A stretch of 64,000 bases of DNA from Chitinophagaceae bacterium (lineage in GTDB: Bacteria > Bacteroidota > Bacteroidia > Cytophagales > Cytophagaceae). The position numbers were made by a program, and so were the translations under genes. Below are positions 9,901-17,605 of this stretch, one piece after another; position 1 is the first letter of the stretch, and each line of letters opens with the position of its first letter. The notes beneath the pieces are model-generated. The model was not told the origin of the DNA, searched no databases, and saw nothing but the letters and a program-made list of their open reading frames with translations. The stretch is taken from the NCBI GenBank assembly GCA_028288405.1, contig JAQBNS010000104.1, positions 1 through 64,000 on the forward strand, written 5' to 3'.

Positions 9901-10222
9901 TGAATCCCTTTGGAGAATTAAGATGGGCATTCTGAAATTTCATTTTATAAACATGTCCACGGATAACAGCGGTACTGTCATGCCCATGCACACTTTTTGA
10001 ATCGTGGTTGTGTGCATGTTGTTTGTCACGCAAAAAAAATACGATACCGTCTTTTTGTAAAATCACATCTCCAAAGGCAAAGGTCGCTCTGGATAAGATA
10101 CTATCTGGCCATTGTCCTTTATTTAAAATAAATCCCTGATTATGGATCGCATCAGCATATGCAATTTGTGCCATGAATAAGGCAGCAAAAAAAAGGAAAC
10201 TTTGGCGGATTATTTTTTTCAT
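6926..10222 (-). CDS. Large secreted SBBP/PKD-repeat protein with T9SS type B sorting domain
   Basis: A 1098-residue secreted protein of unknown role. A signal peptide (about residues 1-25, MKKIIRQSFLFF...IAYADA) is followed by a DUF7948-like domain (about 28-270, with NKGQWPDSI). A long stretch of beta-propeller-like SBBP repeats follows (about 270-780), with recurring ATYLGG or STFLGG signatures. Two PKD domains come next, WDLGDG near 810 and WDFGDG near 980. The last 75 residues contain IPNLFTPNADGHNDKYVIEG and VYNRWG, the gliding-motility-associated type B sorting domain used by the type IX secretion system. Its ATG overlaps the TAA of the upstream DciA-like gene by one base (TAATG), so the two are probably cotranscribed. 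Surface adhesion is a plausible role, unproven. Confidence 0.88.
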   Translation of the reverse strand: MKKIIRQSFLFFAALFMAQIAYADAIHNQGFILNKGQWPDSILSRATFAFGDVILQKDGIVFFLRDKQHAHNHDSKSVHGHDSTAVIRGHVYKMKFQNAHLNSPKGFNASSFHVNFIKGENPDTWASDLSCYKKLVVENIYPSIDLILYATDNGLKYDLFLKGNANPKQIVIDYEGTDGLSIDNEGNLLVKTSLGNITEKMPIAFVEKNNQSKEPVICRYQLLNNTIRFNIKNLSRAKEEKLVIDPQLIFATYSGSTADNWGNSATYDKSGNLYAAGIAFDFGFPTTLGAYERNFQSAYGETFPRPDGTYNEGDPDVAIMKFSATGNLIYATYLGGDIAETPTSTIVNDLGELYILGTTGSNGFYGGNKFPTTAGAYDRTFNGGTTIYPLGIAEGIIHPYGCDLFISRLSSDGKNLLSSTFLGGSGNDGVLTSDTCILSRNYGDEFRSEILLDSIGDVYIASCTESTDIMSSKPGYNRTTYNGGVRDGIVMKLKADLSDVIWNTYLGGSGIDACYSLQFGAKNDIFITGGTTSKNLPAGGGLKPTISGSIDGFIFRLSSDGMNLMNATYLGTNSIDQGYLVQTDKLGFVYVLGQSQGSYPIVNAPYSNPNSHQFIHKLSPTLDATVFSTQIGSGQPKFDFVPTAFLVNDCENIFLSGWGGEINKPLYGVNSQGGNTHSLPLTPTSFQKNTDGDDFYLMVLQKDVSKLLYSTYFGGNGEYEHVDGGTSRFDKRGIVYQSVCAGCGGTSHFPVTPKAYSTTNNSNNCNNAVFKFDLSSLKADFDVDTSKICGMGPVTFINKSLGGASFTWDLGDGATSTSATSFTHTYTHPGTYTVQLIAIDETTCVGRDTAEKTIHVYSLPNSQFPLDSFIICKGDTAQLNAANNPDYTYLWSPYQYLTDPTIYNPGAFPNKSQYYKLHIKDNVTQCENTDSVFVMIVQAYADTRWENITGCSGQPAIQVKNYSDKNGFTYVWDFGDGTIVNGNQQINHSYGEFGDYIVKVTVSNNSCSITDTVHVHIPLIKIPNLFTPNADGHNDKYVIEGMTNNWKLEVYNRWGNAIYTREPYDQSWDGADLNGGIYYFLITDPAGNKCKGWVHVMK

Positions 10223-10536
10223 TATAAGAAAACAACTTCTTTAACGACTTCTTCTCCTATGAATTTATTCAGTTTTTCAGCCACTAAACTTTTGTGCATG
10301 GAAAGTTCTTGTTTCAAGGCTCCGCTATCGATGCGGACAAAGAGTTTTTGATCCTTAAAAAAAATCTCTCTTGTTTGTCTGGCAATCGCGCTTCCCATCA
10401 AGTCTCCCCATGCTTGTATCACATGAGTCTGGTTAAATTTTTTCTTGATCTTAAACGCATCCAGCATGTCTCCCAAAGCTTCACCGATGCTTTGAATGTC
10501 TGATTTGCGTTTATAGAAGTCGTTTTTGTCGTACAT
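10222..10536 (-). CDS. DUF721 / DciA-like protein
   Basis: A 104-residue protein matching the DUF721 family, whose characterised member DciA helps load or operate the replicative helicase DnaB in bacteria without DnaC. The body has the family's helical N-terminus, the VIQAWGDLMGSAIARQTREI core and a beta segment, KLFVRIDSGALKQEL. It lies directly downstream of recF, an arrangement common in Bacteroidetes that supports a DNA replication role. Its stop overlaps the start of the secreted-protein gene by one base. Confidence 0.8.
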   Translation of the reverse strand: MYDKNDFYKRKSDIQSIGEALGDMLDAFKIKKKFNQTHVIQAWGDLMGSAIARQTREIFFKDQKLFVRIDSGALKQELSMHKSLVAEKLNKFIGEEVVKEVVFL

Positions 10537-10542
10537 GGATCA

Positions 10543-10618
10543 GTTGTTAGTTGATAGTTGTTAGTTATTAGTTTTATGCCATTAGTAACCGGACTAACAA
10601 CTAATAACTAACAACTAA
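10543..10618. repeat. Heptamer repeat arranged as an inverted pair
   Basis: GTTAGTT-type units (10543-10571) face AACTAAC-type units (10592-10618) across a short GC-richer centre, so the RNA could fold as a long AT-rich hairpin between recF and the DciA-like gene. The TAG stop of recF (10617-10615) is itself part of the repeat. Confidence 0.8.
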
Positions 10619-11715
10619 ATAACTTTCCCTTTATTAATATGAAATATACGGATTTCCCGTTTCAGGAGTCGAATTATTTCCATGGATCTTTCGGGTCGGG
10701 CGTCGGTAATGAAAATCTGCCCTGAGGTGGTACCGGCGATATTGTGCACCAAATGGTGGATGCGTTCATCGTCCAGTTTGTCAAAAATGTCATCCAACAG
10801 TAAAATAGGTTCTGTTTTGCTGAATTCGCGCATCATTTCTAATTGTGCGAGCTTCAAAGCAATGACAAAGGATTTTTGCTGGCCTTGTGAGCCATAATGT
10901 TTTACCGTTTGCTCTCCCAGTGTAAAAAGAAAATCGTCTTTGTGTATGCCCAGGGTCGTGCGTTCCATGATCTGATCCCGCTCTCTGTTCTTTTTAAATA
11001 AACCAGGGAAATCTGTTTTAGCAAGGTCCGATTGATAGGCAATATTCATCTGTTCTTTGTCTTCTGTCAGCTTTTTGTACTGTGACAAAAAGTAAGTCTT
11101 CAACTGCGCGGTATATTGTTTTCGCTTGTTGTACAACTCTTCGTTCAGGCGCAGCAATGGCGTGTCATAGGAGTCAAGGAGTATGAAGTCTTTTTTAGTA
11201 ATGCCTTCTTTCCACTCTTTCAATAAAGCATTGCGTTGCTTCAGCAAATGCATGTAGTGCATGAGTTGTGTGAGGTAGTGATGATCGATCTGGCAAAACA
11301 ACTGGTCAAAAAATTTGCGTCGTTCTTCACTGCCTTCCCGAATGATTTTCTGATCGTCGGGGTGAATCAATACAACAGGGAAACGTCCGATGTGATCACT
11401 CAGTCGGTCGTAAGCTTTGCCGTCTAGGAGAATTACTTTTTTGCTTCCCTTCTGATAATCGTAACGCACTTCGTACGATTTTCCTGTTTTTTGGAAAAAT
11501 CCAAGGACGGAAAGAAAGGGCTGATTGGTCAGGATGAGGTTCTGTTCCTGGGTGGAAAAAGCGCTTTTCCCAAGACTCAAACAGTGGATGGCATCCAGTA
11601 AATTTGTCTTCCCACTGCCGTTCAGACCCGTAACAAGGTTAATTTCAGGAGAAAAGCTTATTTCTTCACTGGAATAATTCTTGAAATTAAGCACGTTAAG
11701 TTTTTCTATGTACAT
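10615..11715 (-). CDS. recF: DNA replication and repair protein RecF
   Basis: A 366-residue SMC-like ATPase that helps load RecA at single-strand gaps. Seen directly: N-terminal LNVLNFKNYSSEEISFSPEI, Walker A GLNGSGKT at residues 30-37, and the Walker B/D-loop LLLDDIFDKLDDER near 305, followed by GQIFITDARPE. The length is normal for RecF. It starts divergently from the pyruvate dehydrogenase gene and is followed by the DciA-like gene. Confidence 0.95.
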   Translation of the reverse strand: MYIEKLNVLNFKNYSSEEISFSPEINLVTGLNGSGKTNLLDAIHCLSLGKSAFSTQEQNLILTNQPFLSVLGFFQKTGKSYEVRYDYQKGSKKVILLDGKAYDRLSDHIGRFPVVLIHPDDQKIIREGSEERRKFFDQLFCQIDHHYLTQLMHYMHLLKQRNALLKEWKEGITKKDFILLDSYDTPLLRLNEELYNKRKQYTAQLKTYFLSQYKKLTEDKEQMNIAYQSDLAKTDFPGLFKKNRERDQIMERTTLGIHKDDFLFTLGEQTVKHYGSQGQQKSFVIALKLAQLEMMREFSKTEPILLLDDIFDKLDDERIHHLVHNIAGTTSGQIFITDARPERSMEIIRLLKREIRIFHINKGKVI

Positions 11716-11725
11716 GAAAATTCCT

Positions 11726-11733
11726 TATTTTTG
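11726..11733 (+). promoter_or_regulatory. -7 box of the pyruvate dehydrogenase E1 alpha gene
   Basis: TATTTTTG matches TAnnTTTG. It places transcription start near 11740, about 25 bases before the ATG at 11765, and so argues against the longer in-frame start at 11681. Confidence 0.5.
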
Positions 11734-11764
11734 GGCGCTTTGTACACAATATAAGGATTTAGAA

Positions 11765-12808
11765 ATGGCTAGCGTAAAGGATAAAGTGAAAGACAACGGT
11801 AAAACAAAAGTAACCGGCTATTCAAAATTTACCAAGGAAACGTATCTTTTCTGGTATGAGAAAATGCAGTTGCTGAGAAAGTTCGAAGAAAAGGCAGGTC
11901 AGTTGTATGGCCAGCAAAAAATAAAAGGATTCTGTCACTTGTACATCGGTCAGGAAGCTTGTGCTTTGGGCGCGGTTTCAGCTTTGAAGAAAGGTGACAA
12001 ATACATTACGGCTTACCGTGACCACGGTCAACCGTTGGCATTGGGCACTAGTCCAAATGCAATCATGGCAGAACTGTATGGTAAATCAACCGGTTCTTCT
12101 AAAGGTAAAGGTGGCTCTATGCACATCTTCGACAAAGAAGTAGGCTTCGTAGGCGGACACGGTATCGTAGGTGGACAAGTGCCATTGGGTGCAGGTCTCG
12201 CCTTCGCGGAAAAATATAAAGGTACTGACAACTTGTGCATTTGCTATATGGGAGACGGTGCGGTGCGTCAAGGCGCGTTTCACGAAACGTTGAACATGGC
12301 TATGCTGTGGAAGATTCCGGTAATTTTCGTTATCGAAAACAATGGTTACGCGATGGGTACTTCTGTACAAAGAACCTCTAATGTAACAGAACTATACAAA
12401 TTAGGAGAGTCTTACGATATCCCTTCAGAAGCAGTAGATGCCATGAGAGTGGAAGAAGTACACTTGGCTGTAGAACGTGCGGCAGAACGTGCAAGAAAAG
12501 GTGATGGTCCTACGTTGTTAGAATTCAGAACATACCGTTACAAAGGTCACTCGATGTCAGATCCTGCGAAGTACCGTACCAAAGAAGAGTTGGAAGAATA
12601 CAAAGCACAAGATCCAATCGAGCAAGTGAGACTGGCGATTTTCGAAAACAAATATGCGACAGAAGCAGATTTGGAAAAAATTGACAAAGGCATCAAAGAA
12701 GTAGTAGAGGCTTCTGTGAAATTTGCGGAAGAATCTCCTTATCCATTGGCTACAGAAGCATACAAAGACGTGTATGTAGACCAAAACTATCCATTCATCA
12801 TCGAATAA
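11765..12808 (+). CDS. pdhA: Pyruvate dehydrogenase E1 component, alpha subunit
   Basis: A 347-residue thiamine diphosphate enzyme subunit that decarboxylates pyruvate in the pyruvate dehydrogenase complex. The ThDP/Mg motif runs from GDGAVRQGAFHET (about residue 162) to the asparagine of IENNGYAMG (about 192). The phosphorylation-loop-like YRYKGHSMSDPAKYR and the opening IGQEACALGAVSAL are also typical. The frame is open to an ATG at 11681, but that would overlap the start of recF; the start at 11765 (MASVKDKVKD) fits the promoter box and the family length. The beta subunit is not in this window. Confidence 0.92.
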   Translation: MASVKDKVKDNGKTKVTGYSKFTKETYLFWYEKMQLLRKFEEKAGQLYGQQKIKGFCHLYIGQEACALGAVSALKKGDKYITAYRDHGQPLALGTSPNAIMAELYGKSTGSSKGKGGSMHIFDKEVGFVGGHGIVGGQVPLGAGLAFAEKYKGTDNLCICYMGDGAVRQGAFHETLNMAMLWKIPVIFVIENNGYAMGTSVQRTSNVTELYKLGESYDIPSEAVDAMRVEEVHLAVERAAERARKGDGPTLLEFRTYRYKGHSMSDPAKYRTKEELEEYKAQDPIEQVRLAIFENKYATEADLEKIDKGIKEVVEASVKFAEESPYPLATEAYKDVYVDQNYPFIIE

Positions 12809-12831
12809 TTTATTTTTATTATAATACAGAA

Positions 12832-13509
12832 ATGACAGACGTAAAAACAAAAGCAGAGGTGGCAGAGAAAGTAGAAACAATAGCTTCAAAGACTCCAACA
12901 GAAAAATATAGAAATTTGTTGCTAATTCTTGTAGGCATAGTAACAGTAGGTGTTGCAGGATATTTCTACTACCAGTACACATTAGACGAATCAAATAAAG
13001 AAGCACAGAATGCGATTTACCCGGCTGTGTATTATTTTGAACAGGATTCATTGGATAAAGCCTTGAAAGGCGATGGTAAGAGTTTAGGCCTGGTTGACAT
13101 TGCAGAAACTTATTCCGGAACGAAAACAGCTAAACTGGCACACTTCTATTCAGGTGTGATTTATTTGAAGCAAGGTAAATTTGAAGATGCTATTACTAAC
13201 CTGAATGAATTTTCTTCTAACGATTATTTGATACAGGCAAGAGCATACTCTCTAACCGGCGATGCCTATATGGAATTGGAAAAGTATGAGGAAGCAGCTT
13301 CTTATTATTTGAAAGCATCTGATTACAAACCTAACGAGCAATTCACGCCTGTTTATTTGATGAAGTTGGCTACTGCTTACGAGTCAGCAAAAGAAAACAA
13401 AAAGGCTTCGGATGCTTACAACACCATTCTTACAAAATATCCTAAGTCTCCTGAGTTGAACGATGCCAAGAAATACAAGGCACGTGTAGACGCCCTAGTG
13501 ACTGAGTAA
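12832..13509 (+). CDS. Membrane-anchored tetratricopeptide-repeat protein
   Basis: A 225-residue protein with a cytoplasmic N-terminus, one membrane helix (about residues 28-47, LLLILVGIVTVGVAGYFYYQY) and a periplasmic helical part. At least three TPR-like units are visible near 95-215, for example AHFYSGVIYLKQGKFEDAI and ARAYSLTGDAYMELEKYEEA. The layout resembles YfgM-type translocon accessory proteins; the exact role here is inferred. It lies 23 bases after pdhA and before a terminator, so it may be cotranscribed with it. Confidence 0.75.
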   Translation: MTDVKTKAEVAEKVETIASKTPTEKYRNLLLILVGIVTVGVAGYFYYQYTLDESNKEAQNAIYPAVYYFEQDSLDKALKGDGKSLGLVDIAETYSGTKTAKLAHFYSGVIYLKQGKFEDAITNLNEFSSNDYLIQARAYSLTGDAYMELEKYEEAASYYLKASDYKPNEQFTPVYLMKLATAYESAKENKKASDAYNTILTKYPKSPELNDAKKYKARVDALVTE

Positions 13510-13527
13510 TCATAATAAGCAACAGTC

Positions 13528-13563
13528 AAAAAGGGATAAAGCTGCAACGTTTTATCCCTTTTT
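13528..13563 (+). terminator. Intrinsic terminator after the TPR gene
   Basis: AAAAAGGGATAAA pairs with TTTATCCCTTTTT around a 10-base loop, giving a 13-base stem with a T-rich end. It separates the pdhA-TPR unit from ribH. Confidence 0.85.
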
Positions 13564-13594
13564 GCTGTCAGACCTTTAGTAAGAAATTACCCCC

Positions 13595-14074
13595 ATGGCT
13601 TCATCAGAAAAAAATTTAAGTACGTACTCAAACGTCAACTTATCCGCATCGCTAAGCGCTAAGAAAGTGGCCATTGTTGTGTCAGAATGGAATACGGAAA
13701 TCACGGAAGCCTTATACGAAGGAGCTTACAGCACCTTGATTGAAAAAGGACTCAAGAAAGAAAACATCATTAAAAAATATGTACCCGGCAGTTTTGAACT
13801 GAGCATCGGTGCACAAAAGATGGCTGCTCTAAAAGAAATTGATGCGGTCATTTGTGTGGGTTGTGTGATCAGAGGGGAGACGAGTCATTTCGATTTCATT
13901 TGCCAGGCAGTGGCTACGGGTATTACGGATGTTTCTCTGAAGTACGATAAACCTGTAATCTTCGGTGTACTCACTACAGAGAATAAACAACAAGCGTTTG
14001 ACCGTGCAGGAGGCAAGCATGGCAACAAAGGTGATGAAGCTGGAATCACAGCAGTTAAAATGATCAACTTCTAA
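13595..14074 (+). CDS. ribH: 6,7-dimethyl-8-ribityllumazine synthase
   Basis: A 159-residue riboflavin synthesis enzyme that condenses 5-amino-6-ribitylaminouracil with dihydroxybutanone phosphate; the family forms icosahedral or pentameric shells. Visible signatures are VVSEWNTEITEALYEGA, VPGSFELSIGAQKMA, CVGCVIRGETSHFDFI (with the catalytic histidine) and FGVLTTENKQQAFDRAGG. Length is normal. No other riboflavin gene is nearby. Confidence 0.95.
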   Translation: MASSEKNLSTYSNVNLSASLSAKKVAIVVSEWNTEITEALYEGAYSTLIEKGLKKENIIKKYVPGSFELSIGAQKMAALKEIDAVICVGCVIRGETSHFDFICQAVATGITDVSLKYDKPVIFGVLTTENKQQAFDRAGGKHGNKGDEAGITAVKMINF

Positions 14075-14135
14075 AATAGTTGCGTCATCCATTCGTTTAT
14101 AAAAAACCGTTCGATAGATTAATTAATAATACACT

Positions 14136-15467
14136 ATGAAAGTTTTAAAATTTGGAGGTACATCAGTTGGGAAGCCGGAAAGAATGCATGCTGTAGCACA
14201 ATTGATTTCAGGTGCTGATCAGAAATTGGTAGTCTTGTCTGCCGTTTCAGGAACAACCAACGCTTTAGTGGGCATATCTGACTTGTTGACCAAGAAAGAT
14301 GTTGCCGGTGCCAAACAAGCGATTGAAAAACTGTTTGGTCCTTACGATGAATTTGTAGAGAAATTATATACAACGGCAGAAGGCAAAGCCAAAGGCCGTG
14401 AAGTGATTCGTCAGCACAATGAATTCATTTCTGCATTCACTCAGGAAAAAGAGTTTGGCGACAAACACACACGTGCCATCTTAGCAGAAGGAGAATTGAT
14501 CTCGACACAATTGTTTCACGCGTACTTATTAGAACAAGGTTACAAATCAGTATTGTTACCGGCACTGGACTTCATGCGCATCGATGAAGACGATGAACCG
14601 ATGTTGGCTTATACCGAAGAGAAATTGGGTGCCCTGTTAAAAGCAAACAAAGACGCACACCTGATCGTTACACAAGGGTACATTTGTCTCAATCCAAAAG
14701 ATGAAGTAGATAACCTGAAAAGAGGAGGAAGTGATTACACCGCATCATTAGTAGGTGCTGCGATCCGTGCGGAAGAAATCCAGATCTGGACGGACATCGA
14801 CGGTATGCACAACAATGATCCGCGTATCGTAAAGAGAACATTCCCGATCCAGGAACTGACATTTGACGAAGCAGCGGAGTTGGCTTATTTCGGAGCGAAG
14901 ATCCTTCATCCGTCTACCATCCTGCCTGCGCAGAAATACAACATTCCTGTGAAGTTGCTGAATACGATGCAACCGGAAGCGAAAGGAACCGTCATCGCGA
15001 ATAAGACAACAGAGAAAGACATCAAAGCCATTGCTGCAAAAGACGCCATCACAGTGATCAAGATCAAATCTACGCGTATGCTTTTAGCACATGGTTTCTT
15101 GCGTAAAGTATTTGAAGTATTTGAAAAATATAAAACGTCTATCGATATGATCACTACGTCAGAAGTAGCAGTGTCGTTGACGATTGATAATCCTAAACAC
15201 TTAGAGGCGATAGTAGCAGAGTTGAAAGTGTTTGGTACAGTAGAAGTAGAACACGATCAAACCATTATTTGTATCGTGGGTCAATTCGTACAGGAAAACA
15301 ATCAGATTGTTCGTCGTGTCATCGATTCACTGGGAGAAATTCCTGTGCGTATGATTTCTTTCGGAGGTAGTAAGAACAACATTTCTTTGCTGGTGAAAAC
15401 ACATTATAAAAATGCTGCCATGGAAGAATTGAACGAAGGTTTGTTCTTTGCGGAAGCGGTAAAGTAA
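14136..15467 (+). CDS. lysC: Aspartate kinase
   Basis: A 443-residue enzyme phosphorylating aspartate at the start of lysine, threonine and methionine synthesis. The kinase opening KFGGTSVGKPERM is at residues 5-17; later motifs are RGGSDYTASLVGAAI and WTDIDGMHNNDPRIV. The C-terminal third (about 300-440) forms two ACT domains for allosteric feedback. It is monofunctional, with no homoserine dehydrogenase domain. A hairpin repeat follows directly after the stop codon. Confidence 0.93.
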   Translation: MKVLKFGGTSVGKPERMHAVAQLISGADQKLVVLSAVSGTTNALVGISDLLTKKDVAGAKQAIEKLFGPYDEFVEKLYTTAEGKAKGREVIRQHNEFISAFTQEKEFGDKHTRAILAEGELISTQLFHAYLLEQGYKSVLLPALDFMRIDEDDEPMLAYTEEKLGALLKANKDAHLIVTQGYICLNPKDEVDNLKRGGSDYTASLVGAAIRAEEIQIWTDIDGMHNNDPRIVKRTFPIQELTFDEAAELAYFGAKILHPSTILPAQKYNIPVKLLNTMQPEAKGTVIANKTTEKDIKAIAAKDAITVIKIKSTRMLLAHGFLRKVFEVFEKYKTSIDMITTSEVAVSLTIDNPKHLEAIVAELKVFGTVEVEHDQTIICIVGQFVQENNQIVRRVIDSLGEIPVRMISFGGSKNNISLLVKTHYKNAAMEELNEGLFFAEAVK

Positions 15468-15471
15468 TAGT

Positions 15472-15555
15472 GAAGAGCTAGGAGCGAGGAGGTACGAGAT
15501 CATGTGTTTCGTACCTCTTCTCTTTTTCCTAGCTCCTAGCTCGTCCCTCCTAGCT
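15472..15555. repeat. GGAGGTACGA hairpin element
   Basis: GGAGGTACGA faces TCGTACCTC across an 11-base spacer, inside outer GAAGAG and CTTC arms, and further TAGCTCCTAGCTCG copies run up to the ATG at 15556. It has the same core as the elements at 6869 and 32051. It starts just after the lysC stop codon and supplies the whole 5' region of the next gene. Confidence 0.75.
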
Positions 15556-16386
15556 ATGAAAACTCTCCTCCCCTTCTACTTCCTCCTCAAAAACCTCTTC
15601 GCCGGTTGCCATCAGGAGATCAAGTACAGTGGCTTTGAACGTGATCACGAGCACCGCATCGAAAGAGTGGCGAACCTGGATGAACGAGTGTTAGAGTGTT
15701 CGGGTATGGCTTATGCCAATGGCTTACTCTGGACCTTAGGTGATAGCGGTACCGAACCGGTGCTCTACGGTTTAGATAGCATGGGATCGTGCGTAAAAAC
15801 TATCACACATCCGTCTCTGCAAAATAAAGATTGGGAAGAACTCGCGGTAGACCAAAAGAGACATCGATTTTTTATAGGAGACATTGGCAACAATCTTAAT
15901 AAAAGAAAAGACCTCAAAATTTTTGTAGTAGACAGCAACCGTCAGGTTACAGTTGTTCCCATTGCCTATGCTTTACAGGAAGATTTTCCTCCCAATGAAA
16001 AATTGAGAAACTATGACTGCGAAGCCATGGTATATGCTCATGATTCGTTGATCTTATTCAGTAAGAACAGAGGGATTCCTTTGGTCAGCTGGTATTCACT
16101 TTCTACGGATCAGGAGCAGAAAAAACTGCTTCCTGTCCGTCAACTGTTCATGAAAGGCATGGTCACCGCTGCAGCCTATCATGGCGCCTCAGGTCAATTG
16201 GTCTTATTGGCTTATGGTAAACTGTACTGGTTTAAAGTGGAGAACCAGGATGTTGTACATGCCAAACCCTGGCTGATCAAGAAGATTCCGTTTTACGGAC
16301 AAACAGAAGCGATCTGCTTTGATGAAGAAGGCAATCTTCACATGTCGAGTGAAAAAGGGAAGCATTGGAAAATCACGGAAAAATAA
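15556..16386 (+). CDS. Lipoprotein with a predicted beta-propeller fold
   Basis: About 276 residues. The frame is open to 15502, but ATG at 15556 gives a lipoprotein signal, MKTLLPFYFLLKNLFAGC, with a lipobox ending in Cys18. The body shows short repeating strand motifs (SGMAYANGLLWTLGDSGTEP, DWEELAVDQKRHRFFIGDIG, YDCEAMVYAHDSLILFSKN, EAICFDEEGNLHMSSEKG), as in SdiA-regulated or phytase-like propellers. Function is unknown. The upstream sequence is a repeat element, so how it is expressed is unclear. Confidence 0.7.
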   Translation: MKTLLPFYFLLKNLFAGCHQEIKYSGFERDHEHRIERVANLDERVLECSGMAYANGLLWTLGDSGTEPVLYGLDSMGSCVKTITHPSLQNKDWEELAVDQKRHRFFIGDIGNNLNKRKDLKIFVVDSNRQVTVVPIAYALQEDFPPNEKLRNYDCEAMVYAHDSLILFSKNRGIPLVSWYSLSTDQEQKKLLPVRQLFMKGMVTAAAYHGASGQLVLLAYGKLYWFKVENQDVVHAKPWLIKKIPFYGQTEAICFDEEGNLHMSSEKGKHWKITEK

Positions 16387-16892
16387 TTAGATGTACCATG
16401 GTACATAAGCAAACTGTCTTGCCCCCTAAAAGGAATTGACCGTAATGAGTATGTAGCAAGAGCAACAACTCTTTTCTTGCTGTATGCTTTAGCCCTTGCT
16501 GTCTGACCCCTAAATCCCCTAAAGAGGACTTAAGAAAAAAAGATAGAGATGAATGTTATAGACATTACGTCGCGCTGCGACGAATTAGAAAATAAAGGCT
16601 GATAATAATGTAAGCGTGTCCCGGAGGGACGCAATGTCAGATAGAATAAAATAAGAAACAGAAACAGAAACAGAAACAGAAAGAGTGTCACCTCTTTCTG
16701 TTTCTCTAAAGTCCCCTTTAGGGGCCAGACGGATAGAGTTAAAGCAAACAGTTGAGCATTGTCAAACAGTGTCAGGTCTATAACATCCGATCGCCGTCCT
16801 GTTTCAAGTCCCTTTAAAGGAAAGACTGTTTGTAATAAATGAAAATTATTTTTTAAACTAACAACTAACAACTAACAACTAACAACTAACAA
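16387..16892. other. Repeat-rich intergenic region
   Basis: I see no credible gene here. The region holds decayed CCCCTAAA and AAAGTCCCCTTTAGGG fragments facing each other, a GTCGCGCTGCGACGA palindrome, a polypurine hairpin (AGAAACAGAAAGAG at 16672-16685 facing CTCTTTCTGTTTCT at 16692-16705), and the start of a heptamer array. It looks like a site where small mobile repeats have collected between convergent genes. Confidence 0.6.
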
Positions 16893-16904
16893 CTAACAAC
16901 TAAC
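16856..16904. repeat. AACTAAC heptamer array (7 copies)
   Basis: Seven uninterrupted copies of AACTAAC. The array overlaps the 3' end of the minus-strand gene 16893-17372 and supplies its last codons and TAG stop. Confidence 0.9.
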
Positions 16905-17372
16905 ATAATTTTTTCGAACAAGCTTTATGCTCGGTTGTTCTAAGAACGTTTTCACACAGCTGACATGACTGATTGTAATCTCTATGCCTCCCATGAGTTG
17001 ACAGAAACGATAAAGGTGAGTCACTTCTTCCTGTTGAAGTGGTGAAGCACTGACGACTGTAAACCATGGAGACAACCAAAGGTTTTTACGCAAAGGCATA
17101 AAGATAGAAACTTTAATGTTGCGGGCATGATCAAAAAGATTATTGGATTGATCAATAGCTTTAGTAGAATCATAACCCAATCTTTTCAGGTTATCAAAGG
17201 ACATCACATCTCCATTTTTAATATAGAGGATACCATTGTTGGTGTATCCTAAAATGAAGTGGTCTCTTTTGAATGATGCGAACATGGTTTCCTCTTTAAA
17301 TGGGTGAGTAAACAAAAAATGCGGTTTCGATAGCAATTGGGATTTCTTCTGTTTCAATAGATGTTTTAACAT
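16893..17372 (-). CDS. Orphan hypothetical protein
   Basis: A 159-residue frame with no family I recognise. The basic N-terminus (MLKHLLKQKKSQLL) is not a signal peptide. A middle region, FILGYTNNGILYIKNGDVMSFDNLKRLGYDS, looks like beta structure, and WLSPWFTVVSASPLQQEEVTHLYRFCQLMGG mixes strand and helix. The last residues (YVSC) and the stop codon come from a heptamer array, so the original 3' end may have been replaced. It is divergent from the XRE regulator and convergent with the lipoprotein gene. Coding status is probable, not certain. Confidence 0.5.
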   Translation of the reverse strand: MLKHLLKQKKSQLLSKPHFLFTHPFKEETMFASFKRDHFILGYTNNGILYIKNGDVMSFDNLKRLGYDSTKAIDQSNNLFDHARNIKVSIFMPLRKNLWLSPWFTVVSASPLQQEEVTHLYRFCQLMGGIEITISHVSCVKTFLEQPSIKLVRKNYVSC

Positions 17373-17515
17373 TTATTGAAAAACCTTCGCTAAGTTTGCA
17401 GCTATTGCAGCTTTGGAAGGTAGACTCCTTTTAAAGTTCAGGTGTTTCCATCCTCTCTCCTTTTATCTGTGACACGAGCATTTGTAGTATGATTGTACCT
17501 AAATGTAATTTATTG

Positions 17516-17531
17516 ATTGACAAAAGTCAAT
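17516..17531. promoter_or_regulatory. Candidate operator upstream of the XRE regulator
   Basis: ATTGAC-AAAA-GTCAAT is a perfect 16-bp palindrome in the divergent spacer, 75 bases before the regulator start at 17606. Autoregulation is an inference from position and symmetry. Confidence 0.4.
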
Positions 17532-17605
17532 TATTTATTTACTACGTAAACATTAAACATGTCTTAAATAGCTGGAATAAAGCTTATTGAGTGCCAAATT
17601 TGAAC

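Noticed and set aside
11681-11764. Longer start for the pyruvate dehydrogenase alpha subunit
   Set aside because: It overlaps the recF start, and a TATTTTTG promoter box lies inside it. The extra residues do not resemble the family.
16530-16871. A 113-codon minus-strand frame in the spacer after the lipoprotein gene
   Set aside because: It translates simple GAAACA repeats into long Leu-Phe runs and overlaps several decayed repeats.
16856-16904. Heptamer array as a possible CRISPR array
   Set aside because: Units are 7 bases and contiguous with no spacers, and no cas genes are present.
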